From the NCBI RefSeq assembly GCF_000236785.1, contig NZ_AGUF01000010.1, positions 52,871-116,870 of the forward strand: a stretch of 64,000 nt of DNA. Reading direction: 5' to 3'. Under the pieces are notes generated by a model. That model did no database searches and was not told where the DNA came from. It saw only the letters and a list, made by a program, of their open reading frames with translations. Below, in pieces: positions 33,297 to 44,622 of the stretch (position 1 is its first letter; every line of letters begins with the position of its first letter). The stretch comes from Achromobacter arsenitoxydans SY8. Lineage in GTDB: Bacteria; Pseudomonadota; Gammaproteobacteria; Burkholderiales; Burkholderiaceae_B. Both the position numbers and the translations under genes were made by a program.

Positions 33297-34511
33297 TCAG
33301 GCCCCTTGCCGCGCCTGCGCGCGCGAGGTCTGAAAAGTCAGGAAGGCGGCAAGCAGCAACACCACCGCGCTGGCGATGAACGTGCTCTGATAACCGCTGG
33401 CATCGAACAGCACGCCGCCGACGGTCGAACCCAGCGCGATGGAAAACTGGATGACCGCCACCATCAGGCCGCCGCCGGCCTCGGCGTCGTGCGGCATGGC
33501 CTGCGCAATCCAGCTCCACCAGCCCACTGGCGTGGCCGTCGCCATCAGGCCCCACAGGCCCAGCAGCACAGCCACGGGAAGCACCCAGGCACCCGCCGGG
33601 ATCAGCGCCACGGCGATCACCGCCATGAGGGTCGGGATGGTGATGAGCGGGCCGTACAGGCCCCGCTTGAGGATCGTGCCGATGACCGCGGTGCCGATGA
33701 AGCCCGCCACGCCGATCACCAGCAGCAGCAGCGACAGCGTGGACACGCTGACGTGCGTCACCGTTTCGAGGAAGGGGCGCAGGTAGGTGAACAGCGCGAA
33801 CTGGCCCATGAAGAAGGCCCCGCACCCGGCCATGCCGTAGGCGACGGTGCGGCTCTTGAGCACCTTGAAGACGTTGCCGGAGCCGGGAGCGCGTGCTTGC
33901 GTCTTCATGGCGGGCAAGGCGAACCATTGCCAGGCCAATGTGATCAGCGCCACGGGCACCAGCGCGAAGAACGCACCGCGCCATCCGATGATGGCCCCCA
34001 ACCAGGCGCCCAGCGGCGCGGCGATCACCGTCGCCAGCGCGTTGCCGCCATTGAAGATCGCCAGGGCCTTGGGTACGTCACGGGAGGGCACCAGGCGGAT
34101 CGCAATGGCCGCCGACATCGACCAGAAGCCGCCGATCACCACTCCGATGAGCGCGCGCCCGATCATGTAGATCAGGTAGTTCGGCGCCATCGCGACGATG
34201 GCGCCGGAAACGCCCATCAGGACGGTCAGAGCCAGCAGCAGCTTCTTGCGGTCCATGGTGCCGGCCAGGGACGAGATCGACAGGCTGGTCAGTACCGCGA
34301 AGGCGCCGGAGATGGCGATGCCCTGGCCGGCCATCCCTTCGGTGATGCGCAGGTCGCCGGCGATCGGCGTCAGCAGGCTCACGGGCATGAATTCGGAGGC
34401 CACGAGTGCGAACACGCACAGGGACAAGGCGAAGACGCCGCTCCAGTAGGCGGGCTGGTCTTCAGTTTCGGTTTGTGCCCCGACCGGAGCGTCAGATGTG
34501 TTGGGCGTCAT
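33297..34511 (-). CDS. MFS efflux transporter (DHA1-like)
   Basis: 404 residues with twelve predicted helices. After a short hydrophilic start, SLCVFALVASEFMPVSLLTPIAGDLRITEGMAGQGIAISGAFAVLTSLSISSLAGTMDRKKLLL gives helices 1 and 2 and the A motif (GxxxDRxxR-like, LAGTMDRKK). It resembles sugar and drug efflux permeases such as SotB/YdeA. It lies between the YcjY-like hydrolase and the cyclophilin-like gene in one direction. The 204-bp gap upstream (34512-34715) holds no gene. Substrate unknown. Confidence 0.87.
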   Translation of the reverse strand: MTPNTSDAPVGAQTETEDQPAYWSGVFALSLCVFALVASEFMPVSLLTPIAGDLRITEGMAGQGIAISGAFAVLTSLSISSLAGTMDRKKLLLALTVLMGVSGAIVAMAPNYLIYMIGRALIGVVIGGFWSMSAAIAIRLVPSRDVPKALAIFNGGNALATVIAAPLGAWLGAIIGWRGAFFALVPVALITLAWQWFALPAMKTQARAPGSGNVFKVLKSRTVAYGMAGCGAFFMGQFALFTYLRPFLETVTHVSVSTLSLLLLVIGVAGFIGTAVIGTILKRGLYGPLITIPTLMAVIAVALIPAGAWVLPVAVLLGLWGLMATATPVGWWSWIAQAMPHDAEAGGGLMVAVIQFSIALGSTVGGVLFDASGYQSTFIASAVVLLLAAFLTFQTSRAQARQGA

Positions 34512-34715
34512 GAATTCTTTGTTCTGTCCCGAGGCTCATAGGAAATCGCCACGCGCATCCGTTGGACGGGCATGGCGACGTAAATAGCAGTCGCTAGTCA
34601 AAGGGCCGGTCGCCCTCCGGTCCTTGCCGTGGGATTGCGGCAGCCGCCTTCCCACGGAGGCCGATGGCGCACCATCCGCCTCGTCCTTGATGATTCAACC
34701 GGCCAAGCGGTGCGC

Positions 34716-35825
34716 TCAGGCCAGGTGCTGCTTGAAGAACGCCGTCAGCTTGTCGAACGGGATCTTGTCCATCTGGTCGTACAGATCGACGTGGCTGGCA
34801 CCCGGGATGATCATGAGTTCCTTCGGCTCGGCCGCCGCCGCGTAGGCGGTTTCGCTGAAGTAGCGCGAGTGCGCCTTCTCGCCGTGGACGAACAGGACCG
34901 GGCGCGGCGAGATTTCCCTGATATAGCTCAGAATCGGCGCGTTCATGAACGACAGCGGATTGGTCTGCGTCCACGCATTGCCGGAATTGACTGCACGAGG
35001 GTGATAGCCCCGCGGAGTCATGTAGTAGTCGTGGTAGTCCACCATAAACTGAGGAGCACTGTCGGGAAGATCTTTGTTGTAGGGTGGCTGGTAAGCAGGC
35101 TTGCCATTTTCCGCATCCTGCCAACGCTGACGGCTCAGTTGTTCCAGCGTTTTCGTGCGCTGCTCAAGGGTCACACTGTCGTTGTAGCCTCGGGCACTGA
35201 CGCGCGAGATGTCGTACATGGTGCTGGCCATCACCGCCTTGATGCGCTTGTCTGCGGCAGCGGCATTCAGAACGAACCCGCCCCAGCCGCAGATGCCGAT
35301 GGCGCCGATGCGTTCGCGGTCAACAATGGGCAACTGGCCTAGATAGTCTACCGCCGCACTGAAGTCCTCGGTGCTGATGTCCGGTGAGGTGACATTGCGT
35401 GGCTCGCCACTGCTTTCGCCTGTATAAGACGGATCGAAAGCCAGCGTGAGGAAGCCGCGTTCGGCCATCGTTTGCGCGTACAGGCCAGATGATTGCTCTT
35501 TTACTGCCCCGAACGGGCCCCCGACGGCCAGCGCCGCGAGCTTGCCGGTAGAGCCCTTGGGTTGATACAGGTCGCCCGCCAGGGTGATGCCGTAGCGGTT
35601 CTTGAAGGTGACCTTCTTGTGATCCACCTTGTCGCTCTTAGGGAAGGTCTTGTCCCACTTTTCGGTGAGGGTCAGGCGCGTCCGCGCGGCGGCCGGGCCT
35701 GTGGCGACTGCTCCCACGCCGAGGGCGGCGATCCCGGTGGCCGTCATCTTCAGCACGTTGCGGCGGCCGACGTTGGCGGTGTATTTCTGGGCGATAGTGG
35801 CACCAACTTCATTGTTCTTCTCCAT
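34716..35825 (-). CDS. YcjY-like alpha/beta hydrolase with Tat-type signal
   Basis: 369 residues from ATG 35823-35825. The start contains GRRNVLKMTATGIAALGVG, a twin-arginine signal. The hydrolase domain begins VTFKNRYGITLAGDLYQPKG. The nucleophile elbow is GICGWGG, so the nucleophile would be a cysteine, as in dienelactone-hydrolase relatives. ASHVDLYDQ carries the catalytic His, and VLFVHGEKAHSRYF the acid region. This family is strikingly conserved across proteobacteria and is often next to SDR and LysR genes, as here. Substrate unknown. The extra 39 codons upstream in frame lack a start signal. Confidence 0.82.
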   Translation of the reverse strand: MEKNNEVGATIAQKYTANVGRRNVLKMTATGIAALGVGAVATGPAAARTRLTLTEKWDKTFPKSDKVDHKKVTFKNRYGITLAGDLYQPKGSTGKLAALAVGGPFGAVKEQSSGLYAQTMAERGFLTLAFDPSYTGESSGEPRNVTSPDISTEDFSAAVDYLGQLPIVDRERIGAIGICGWGGFVLNAAAADKRIKAVMASTMYDISRVSARGYNDSVTLEQRTKTLEQLSRQRWQDAENGKPAYQPPYNKDLPDSAPQFMVDYHDYYMTPRGYHPRAVNSGNAWTQTNPLSFMNAPILSYIREISPRPVLFVHGEKAHSRYFSETAYAAAAEPKELMIIPGASHVDLYDQMDKIPFDKLTAFFKQHLA

Positions 35826-35875
35826 GGTGAAAATCCTTTCCTGCGAATTGGGTTGATTGAGCGTGATTGAAGGCG

Positions 35876-36097
35876 TCACACGGATTGCCCGCCATCGACG
35901 ACGAGGTTGGAGCCGATCGAGAATGCGCCCCCCTCCGAGCACTGCCAGAGCACCGTCGCGGCCAGTTCCTTGGGGCTGCCCACCACGGCGACGTTGGCGC
36001 CGGCCTTGGCAAAGGCAAGTGCGGCGGCGCAGCCGATGCCCGTTCCGCCGCCAATGACGAAGGCGACCTTGCGCGAGAAATCGAATTGAATCGCCAT
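35876..36097 (-). pseudogene. Internally deleted SDR gene (in-frame 73-residue remnant)
   Basis: The first 40 residues are an SDR N-terminus with the cofactor loop GGGTGIG (16-22) and second strand ANVAVVG. Residues 41-73 (SPKELAATVLWQCSEGGAFSIGSNLVVDGGQSV) are the normal SDR C-terminus. About 170 residues between them, including the catalytic Ser-Tyr-Lys, are missing, but the frame is kept. It precedes the YcjY-like gene by 50 bp and opens the minus-strand operon facing LysR. Enzyme activity is excluded; a short protein may still be made. Confidence 0.8.
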
Positions 36098-36259
36098 GCG
36101 AACTCCTTCAGTCTTGGTCGAAAGACGTGGAAGGAGAGCGCTTCAACTCGTGCAGGTGCCAGTGAGCGCGGATGCCCTCGGCACAGACCGTCCATCGGTA
36201 TGTGGCAAATTTTCCCGCCTCTCGCGCGCCGCGACTAGCTAATTAATACTTAAAAGGGC

Positions 36260-36276
36260 TATTAGTTGCACTAATA
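36260..36276. promoter_or_regulatory. LysR operator candidate
   Basis: TATTAGT-tgc-ACTAATA, a perfect 17-bp palindrome, 24 bp before the LysR ATG and in the AT-rich gap between it and the divergent SDR remnant/hydrolase operon. Fits autoregulation plus control of the operon. Confidence 0.5.
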
Positions 36277-36300
36277 AAAAAGCCGTGCGAAACTGAAAAT

Positions 36301-37215
36301 ATGGTCAGAAGAAACCTCAACGATCTGCTCTCGTTTGTCACGATCGCGCGTGAAGGCAGCTTCACGCGCGCCGCCGCGCTGCTGGGCGTGACGCAATCGG
36401 CGCTGAGCCAGGCCATCAGTGGTCTGGAAGCACGGCTGGAAATTCGCCTGCTCACGCGGACCACGCGCAGCGTGTCGCCTACGGCGGCCGGGGAACGGCT
36501 GCTACAGGCGATCGGGCACCGCTTCGATGAGATCGAGGCGGAACTGGACGAGTTGTCGGAGCTGCGCGACAAGCCAACCGGCACGGTACGGATTACCTGT
36601 GGCGACCATGTGCTCAAGACCACGCTACTGCCGAAGGTCGCGCCACTGCTGCACAAGTACCCGGACGTCAAGGTGGAGTTCGACGTGAACTACGGGTTCC
36701 GGGACATCGTGGCCGACCGCTTCGATGCGGGCGTGCGCTTGGGCGACACCATCGACAAGGACATGATCGCGGTGCCGATCGGCCCGAAACTGCGCATGGC
36801 GGCGGTCGCCGCGCCGGACTACTTCGCCAAGCGTCCGAAGCCCAAGAGGCCGGAGGACCTGACGAAGCACAGTTGCATCAACCTGCGCTTTCCCACGCAT
36901 GGCGGGCTATACGTCTGGGAGTTCGGACGCAAGGGCAAGGAGCTGAACGTCCGGGTCGAGGGACAGGTCACGCTCAACAGCACCCCGCACATCGTGCAGG
37001 CGGCGCTGGAGGGACTGGGCATTGCCTTTCTCCCGGAGCTGGAATTCACCCCCCACATCGAGGAAGGGCGGCTCGTGCGCGTGCTGGACGACTGGTGCGC
37101 GCCATTCGAGGGCTACTACCTCTATTACCCGAGCCGGCGACAACCATCACCCGCGTTCGCTTTGGTGCTCGACGCGCTGCGCTCGCAGGAGGCAACCGTA
37201 AAGAAGCGGCGATAG
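36301..37215 (+). CDS. LysR-family regulator
   Basis: 304 residues with the winged helix GSFTRAAALLGVTQSALSQAISGLEARLEIRLLTRTTRSVSPT at the N-terminus. The effector domain (TVRITCGDHVLKTTLLPKVAPLLHKYPDVKVEFDVNYGFRDIVADRFDAGVRLGD) is of the CrgA-like/PBP2 group. Divergent from the truncated SDR, YcjY-like, MFS and cyclophilin-like operon. Followed 33 bp later by the membrane sugar dehydrogenase gene. Confidence 0.9.
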   Translation: MVRRNLNDLLSFVTIAREGSFTRAAALLGVTQSALSQAISGLEARLEIRLLTRTTRSVSPTAAGERLLQAIGHRFDEIEAELDELSELRDKPTGTVRITCGDHVLKTTLLPKVAPLLHKYPDVKVEFDVNYGFRDIVADRFDAGVRLGDTIDKDMIAVPIGPKLRMAAVAAPDYFAKRPKPKRPEDLTKHSCINLRFPTHGGLYVWEFGRKGKELNVRVEGQVTLNSTPHIVQAALEGLGIAFLPELEFTPHIEEGRLVRVLDDWCAPFEGYYLYYPSRRQPSPAFALVLDALRSQEATVKKRR

Positions 37216-37248
37216 CGCCGGCCCATTTTCTGAAACAGAAGGAACCGG

Positions 37249-38868
37249 ATGAAGTTCTCTGCTCGATACATCGCAGCCTTTCTTGCTGCCGTCGTGGCGA
37301 CTGGTGCCATTGTCAGCCTTGTCCAGACTCAAATCGTCCTCGGCCAGCTCGTCGAGTTCGACGCCCCGGTGACTGCCTCGCTCCGCGCCTGGACCACGCT
37401 GGAAGACCTGGCGAGATTCGGGCCGGTCATGGTCGCCATCGCGATCGCCGCGCTGTTGCCTGCGGTCTTGGTGGGGCATGGGGCTATGCGGGCGGTGCCG
37501 CCTGCCTGGCGCGCGGCGATCTTCGCCGCCGCGTCCGTTGGCGGCCTGTGGATTGCGTTCTGGCTGATGCGCTCGGTGATTCCCATGCCCGCGATCCCTG
37601 GCACACGGGGACCACTCGGCCATTTGCTGATGTCGCTGACAGGGATCGTCGGTGGCCTGCTCTATACCCGCCTGACCTCGCCGGCACACCGAGAGCAACA
37701 AGCTGAGGCTCGCCTTTCATGGCGTTATGCCACGATGGCAGCGGCACTCGTTATTGTCCCCGCGGTGAGCTTTTTCGCCATGGCGCCGGGGGCTGGCGAC
37801 AAGCCCGATGGCGTCGATCCTGCCAGTTACACGGTCCAGACCGTCTTCACCGGATTGAACCGGCCCTGGTCCATGGCGTTCCTGCCGGACGGCCGCACGC
37901 TGGTCACCGAAATGGGGGGACGCCTGCGCGCCATCGCGGCCGATGGCACGTCCTTGGATATTGCACTGGAAGGGCTCCCGCCCATCTTTCAGCAAGGCGG
38001 CGTCATCGGGCTGATGGAAGTCGCGCTGGACCCGCAGTTCGAGCAGAACGGTTGGCTCTACCTGACGATGGGTTACGGCGAAGCGGGCGCGAACGGCACG
38101 CGCTTGGTGCGGGTCAGGCTTGCGGGCGACAAGATCGAGGACGTGCGCGTGCTGTTCAGTTCGACGTTGAAGCCGCGCGCGGGCAACAACGGAGGACGCA
38201 TCGCGTTTCTCGGCGACGGCACGCTGGTCCTCTCACTGGGAGACGGCAGCGCGCGGCGCGAGGAAGCGCAGAACCCCGCGAACCACCTGGGCACCGTGGT
38301 GCGGCTGGACCGCGAGGGTAAGCCGCCGGCGGACAACCCATTCATGCAGCAGCCCGGCACCGCTCCCGAGATCTACAGCCTGGGGCACCGCAACGCACAG
38401 GGCATCGCGGTCGATCCGACAACGGGCGACCTGCTGGTCACCGAGCACGGCGCGCGCGGGGGCGATGAGATCAACCGCATCGTGCCGGGCGGCAACTACG
38501 GATGGCCGGTCGTCACCGGCGGCATAGACTACCCATTCGCGCGCGTGACACCGTTCCACCGACTGGAGGGGTATCAGGACGCGGTGCTGGAATGGACGCC
38601 TTCGATCGCGCCGGCCGGCCTGGCGGTCTATGACGGCGCGCTGTTTCCCGAGTGGCGTGGCGATCTGCTCGTACCGGCGCTCAAGGAGCGCGCGGTGCGC
38701 CGGGTGCTGCGTGATGGGCGGCGGATCGTGGGTCAGCAATTGCTGCTGGCGGACTTGAACGAGCGGATGCGAGACCTCAAGGTGGCCCCCGACGGCTCTA
38801 TCTACATTCTCACCGATGGGATCGACGCCAAGCTCCTGCGGCTGACGCCGCCCTCCCGGAACGGTTGA
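37249..38868 (+). CDS. Membrane-anchored PQQ-type sugar dehydrogenase (Asd/YliI-like)
   Basis: 539 residues. About 185 N-terminal residues form four to five transmembrane helices (starting YIAAFLAAVVATGAIVSLV). The rest is a six-bladed glucose/sorbosone dehydrogenase propeller: GLNRPWSMAFLPDGRTLVTEMGGRLR, GGVIGLMEVALDPQF, NPANHLGTVVRLDREG, and SLGHRNAQGIAVDP followed by EHGARGGDEINRI. The fused membrane domain is unlike soluble YliI-type enzymes and would deliver electrons directly at the membrane. Sugar substrate unknown; no PQQ synthesis genes nearby. The 75-bp gap after it leads to mobile-element remains. Confidence 0.82.
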   Translation: MKFSARYIAAFLAAVVATGAIVSLVQTQIVLGQLVEFDAPVTASLRAWTTLEDLARFGPVMVAIAIAALLPAVLVGHGAMRAVPPAWRAAIFAAASVGGLWIAFWLMRSVIPMPAIPGTRGPLGHLLMSLTGIVGGLLYTRLTSPAHREQQAEARLSWRYATMAAALVIVPAVSFFAMAPGAGDKPDGVDPASYTVQTVFTGLNRPWSMAFLPDGRTLVTEMGGRLRAIAADGTSLDIALEGLPPIFQQGGVIGLMEVALDPQFEQNGWLYLTMGYGEAGANGTRLVRVRLAGDKIEDVRVLFSSTLKPRAGNNGGRIAFLGDGTLVLSLGDGSARREEAQNPANHLGTVVRLDREGKPPADNPFMQQPGTAPEIYSLGHRNAQGIAVDPTTGDLLVTEHGARGGDEINRIVPGGNYGWPVVTGGIDYPFARVTPFHRLEGYQDAVLEWTPSIAPAGLAVYDGALFPEWRGDLLVPALKERAVRRVLRDGRRIVGQQLLLADLNERMRDLKVAPDGSIYILTDGIDAKLLRLTPPSRNG

Positions 38869-38943
38869 AGGAATGGCGCTGGTTGGGCCATGGGCGATAG
38901 TGATCTGCGTCTCGCTCGCCCCTGGCTAGAGCGGGTGTCAAGT

Positions 38944-39332
38944 CTAGATGCTCTCTAGCCAAATGGATGCCCCCCGCTGCCGCCCGACCTCCCATGAAAC
39001 CGCACTGCCGCGTACCGTTGCTGCAATCTGCTGCCCCAGCCTTTGTTCGATCACTGGCTTCCAGGGCACCAGGCTGAACCCCATGCCGTCATCGAGCATC
39101 GCATAGCGCCCGATGGCGAGCATGACGCTGCGGCGGCAAATGCCGGCCACGCGCTCCACGATGCAGGTCCGGCGCAGAGCTTCCAGACGCCGGACGTGAG
39201 CCGCCACAACTTCTTGCGGGTCGCGGCACGGCACGGCCTGACCCCGAGCCACGACCACGTACATGCCGTCACGGTCTGAAGCCTTTATCTTGGACTTAGG
39301 CTTGAGATTGCGCAGTCGGTGTCGGTAAGCAT
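38944..39332 (-). pseudogene. Mosaic remnant of ICE integrase start fused to relaxase (DUF3363) end
   Basis: From ATG 39330-39332 (AGGAG upstream) the sequence reads MLTDT, then after a one-base loss LRNLKPKSK and ASDRDGMYVVVA, the DNA-arm-binding start of a P4/ICE tyrosine integrase. It then passes directly into relaxase-like sequence: EVVAAHVRRLEALRR and, after another junction at a shared RVA, RRSVMLAIGRYAMLDDGMGF and VPWKPVIEQRLGQQIAATVRG, the DUF3363 end of a mobilisation relaxase. At least two deletions and one frameshift are needed. A collapsed integrative element next to guaA. Family matches are from memory. Confidence 0.75.
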
Positions 39333-39529
39333 GGAGGTTCTTCTCCTGTTTCGTGACGGCCTTTATCGTCAGGGGCCAGGAGACCTGCTGATGCCGGGAA
39401 AGCCGCATAAAACAAGCTTTCCCGAGGAGACCTTTACCGTCAAAGACGCTTTAGGTCTGGATAGTGAACGGGACGGTCTTAATCCGGCCCTCGGTTCTTA
39501 CCGCCAATTCCACCGCCAACCTGTTCTGC

Positions 39530-39620
39530 TAGCCAACGATAGCCACCGATAGTCTTCGTGACGTATCTTTTTTAAATCAACACGTTACGTTAGATTTTCG
39601 ATAGCCTGCGATAGTCCCCG
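39530..39620. repeat. Integrase arm-type site arrays of the element end
   Basis: Two clusters of a phased unit of about 10 bp. First (39530-39558): TAGCCAACGA, TAGCCACCGA, TAGTCTTCG. Second (39599-39620): CGATAGCCTG, CGATAGTCCC, CG. Unit spacing of one helical turn and position between an integrase remnant and the guaA 3' end are typical of tyrosine-integrase arm sites. The likely crossover core is within the last bases of guaA (39633-39650). A 9-bp hairpin (39395-39403 with 39416-39424) lies in the integrase leader. Confidence 0.6.
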
Positions 39621-39632
39621 AAGAACCTGATT

Positions 39633-41225
<1,593 letters not shown>

Positions 41226-41241
41226 GGAGACTCTACCCGTT

Positions 41242-41293
41242 GTAAATAAAACCGCACCGGCAGACCCGCTGATCGTTGCGGTTCTGCCGGTGC
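41242..41293 (-). terminator. Hairpin with T tract between guaB and guaA
   Basis: Minus strand GCACCGGCAGA, an 18-nt loop, TCTGCCGGTGC, then GGTTTTATTT. An 11-bp perfect stem. It follows the guaB stop by about 32 bp and ends shortly before guaA, so guaA must rely on read-through or its own start; it could lower guaA expression relative to guaB. Confidence 0.7.
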
Positions 41294-41325
41294 GTGATGC
41301 ATGACATTGTAGTTGACTGTGCGGA

Positions 41326-42843
<1,518 letters not shown>

Positions 42844-42907
42844 TCACCCTAGGTTTAAGACGGATATTTATCGTCTCCACATCGTCGGCCTCGGACCCGA
42901 AATAATT

Positions 42908-42973
42908 TTACCCGGATCATATTGACAGAGATTTTTACCTGGATAATAATCCATTCGTGAAAATTACCCGGAT
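42908..42973 (+). promoter_or_regulatory. DUF2239 promoter with three iterated palindromic operators
   Basis: Promoter: TTGACA (42922-42927), 17-base spacer, AATAAT (42945-42950). Three copies of TTAC(C/T)(C)GGAT: 42908-42917 (upstream of -35), 42935-42944 (in the spacer) and 42964-42973 (just before the ribosome site GGAG). Copy two and copy three run into an extra A or AA, approaching the palindrome TTAYCCGGATAA. Start-to-start spacing is 27 and 29 bp. The layout would block transcription at every step. Confidence 0.65.
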
Positions 42974-42989
42974 ATAAAAAGGAGCCATC

Positions 42990-43616
42990 ATGACCTCCGC
43001 CCTTCCAACCGATCCCCACACCGCCTTTGAAGGCAACCGCATTCTGGCGGCGGGCCCGCTGGCCGACGTTGCGCTGGCGGTCAAGCACGCCATGGCGGCG
43101 CGTGGGGACGACACGATTATTGTGTTCCAGGATGCCTCCGGCAAGCAGGTGGACCTGGACCTGAGCGGCAACGAGGCGCAGATCATCGCGCGCCACGCGC
43201 CGGCGGACACCCCCGATTCCGTCGACCAGGACAAGGACACCGAACCGGCCGCCGCCCCCCGCGGCCGCGGCCGGCCGAAACTGGGCGTGGTGCCGCGCGA
43301 AGTGACCCTGCTGCCGCGCCACTGGGACTGGCTGGCCGCGCAGCCTGGCGGCGCGTCGGTGGCGCTGCGTAAGCTGGTGGAACAGGCGCGGCGCGACAAC
43401 GAGGCGCAGGATGCGCGGCGCCAGCGCCAGGAAGCCGCCTACCGCTTCATGTCCAGCATGGCGGGCAACCTGCCGGGTTTCGAGGAAGCGACGCGCGCCC
43501 TCTACGCCGACGACCGCGAAGGCTACGCGCGGCAGGTCGCGCAGTGGCCGCAGGACGTGCGCGGGTACGCGATGAGCCTGGCGTGGGGTGCGGCGGGACA
43601 GTCCGACGCCGCGTGA
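42990..43616 (+). CDS. DUF2239 family protein, probable DNA-binding autoregulator
   Basis: 208 residues. The N-terminal part (FEGNRILAAGPLADVALAVKHAM and DDTIIVFQDASGKQVDLDL) is the conserved DUF2239 core. RGRGRPKLG (about 90-98) resembles an AT-hook. The stretch REVTLLPRHWDWLAAQPGGASVALRKLVEQARR looks like a ribbon-helix-helix (one strand, two helices). A C-terminal segment has RFMSSMAGNLPGFEEATRALYADD. No function is known to me for the family. Iterated palindromes over its promoter suggest it represses itself. GGAG precedes the ATG. Confidence 0.82.
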   Translation: MTSALPTDPHTAFEGNRILAAGPLADVALAVKHAMAARGDDTIIVFQDASGKQVDLDLSGNEAQIIARHAPADTPDSVDQDKDTEPAAAPRGRGRPKLGVVPREVTLLPRHWDWLAAQPGGASVALRKLVEQARRDNEAQDARRQRQEAAYRFMSSMAGNLPGFEEATRALYADDREGYARQVAQWPQDVRGYAMSLAWGAAGQSDAA

Positions 43617-43754
43617 GCCGGCTGGCCCGCCGCGAGCGCGCCTGCTTGCGGCGGGTTCCGTATGGCGCAGACATGGCGCCAATGAGCGCGCTAGCTGTTG
43701 CATTTGATCCCAATTGATCCCTGGAGAATCGTCGGGACCGGGCGTAACGTGAAA

Positions 43755-43774
43755 AACGCGGCATATGCCGCGTT
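43755..43774. repeat. Perfect 20-bp palindrome
   Basis: AACGCGGCAT followed directly by ATGCCGCGTT, 20 bp before a small basic ORF. There is no loop and no T tract, so an operator or cruciform is as likely as a terminator. The gap 43617-43793 otherwise holds nothing recognisable. Confidence 0.6.
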
Positions 43775-43793
43775 GCCTTCGCAGGTACGCATC

Positions 43794-44003
43794 ATGACGC
43801 CCAACACTCCCCGCACCGACCCTCGCCATGCGGCGCCCGCCTCCACGCCCGACACGCATGCGCCGCCGCATGCGGACAAAGAGCGCGCGAAATCCGATCA
43901 TCAGCACGAAGAGGCCCGGCGCAAGGCGCTGGTGGGCTCGCAGCACAAGGAGAACACCCGCAGCGTGGCCGCGCCGCGCTATCACGGGCACCGGGGCGGC
44001 TGA
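43794..44003 (+). CDS. Small hydrophilic protein, unknown
   Basis: 69 residues, highly charged and rich in His, Ala, Pro and Arg (TPNTPRTDPRHAAPASTPDTHAPPHADKERAKSDHQHEEARRK...). AGGT lies 8 bases before the ATG. It is predicted disordered with no hydrophobic core. The frame stays open upstream to 43698, but this ATG has the better context. Third positions are GC-rich, supporting real coding. No family recognised; could be a stress-type or nucleic-acid-associated protein. Confidence 0.5.
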   Translation: MTPNTPRTDPRHAAPASTPDTHAPPHADKERAKSDHQHEEARRKALVGSQHKENTRSVAAPRYHGHRGG

Positions 44004-44172
44004 CGGCCCGTTTTCCACGCGCTTCCCGCGCGCAGTCCGCCCACGATTCCCTTCGGGTTCGACCGGTTTCGACCTTGAACCCGCGGGCGGACGCGGATGC
44101 CTGAAACGCCCGCGCGGACCGTCAAACCGGATTTATGAGGTATGTTCCTGAAACTACCGACGGATCCCCGTG

Positions 44173-44550
44173 ATGCAGTCCGACGAAAACTACCTACTCT
44201 ACGACGGCGATTGCCCCTTCTGCTCGAACTACGTGCGGATGATGCGCTTGCGCAAGGCGGCCGGCCCCATTGCCATGCTGAACATGCGCGACCATCCCGA
44301 CCTGGCCGCCCGGCACAAGGCGCAGGGCTATGACCTGAACCAGGGCATGCTGCTGCACCTGGACGGACGGGATTACTGGGGCGCGGACTGCATCCATCGG
44401 CTGGCCCTGCTCAGCACCGGCAACGGTCTGTTCAACCGCGTGAACGCCGCCATCTTCAGCAGCGCCTGCCTGTCCGAGGCGCTGTACCCGTTCATGCGCA
44501 CCGGCCGCAATCTGACGCTGACGCTGCTGGGCAAAAAGAAAATGCCCTGA
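44173..44550 (+). CDS. DCC-type thiol-disulphide oxidoreductase-like protein (DUF393)
   Basis: 125 residues. Signature YDGDCPFC with D13-C14-P-F-C17, followed by the family's conserved GADCIHRLALLS and a C-terminal helix region. Members have a thioredoxin-like fold and a CPxC pair, but a redox role has rarely been shown. A GTG one codon upstream is an alternative start. Single gene; a 72-bp gap separates it from a membrane-protein gene. Confidence 0.83.
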   Translation: MQSDENYLLYDGDCPFCSNYVRMMRLRKAAGPIAMLNMRDHPDLAARHKAQGYDLNQGMLLHLDGRDYWGADCIHRLALLSTGNGLFNRVNAAIFSSACLSEALYPFMRTGRNLTLTLLGKKKMP

Positions 44551-44622
44551 TGCGCGGCTCGCTTGGAGCGCGCGGCATGGGCCGGTCATGCGCCTGTTTT
44601 CCTTCAATCTGGAATTGACCTG

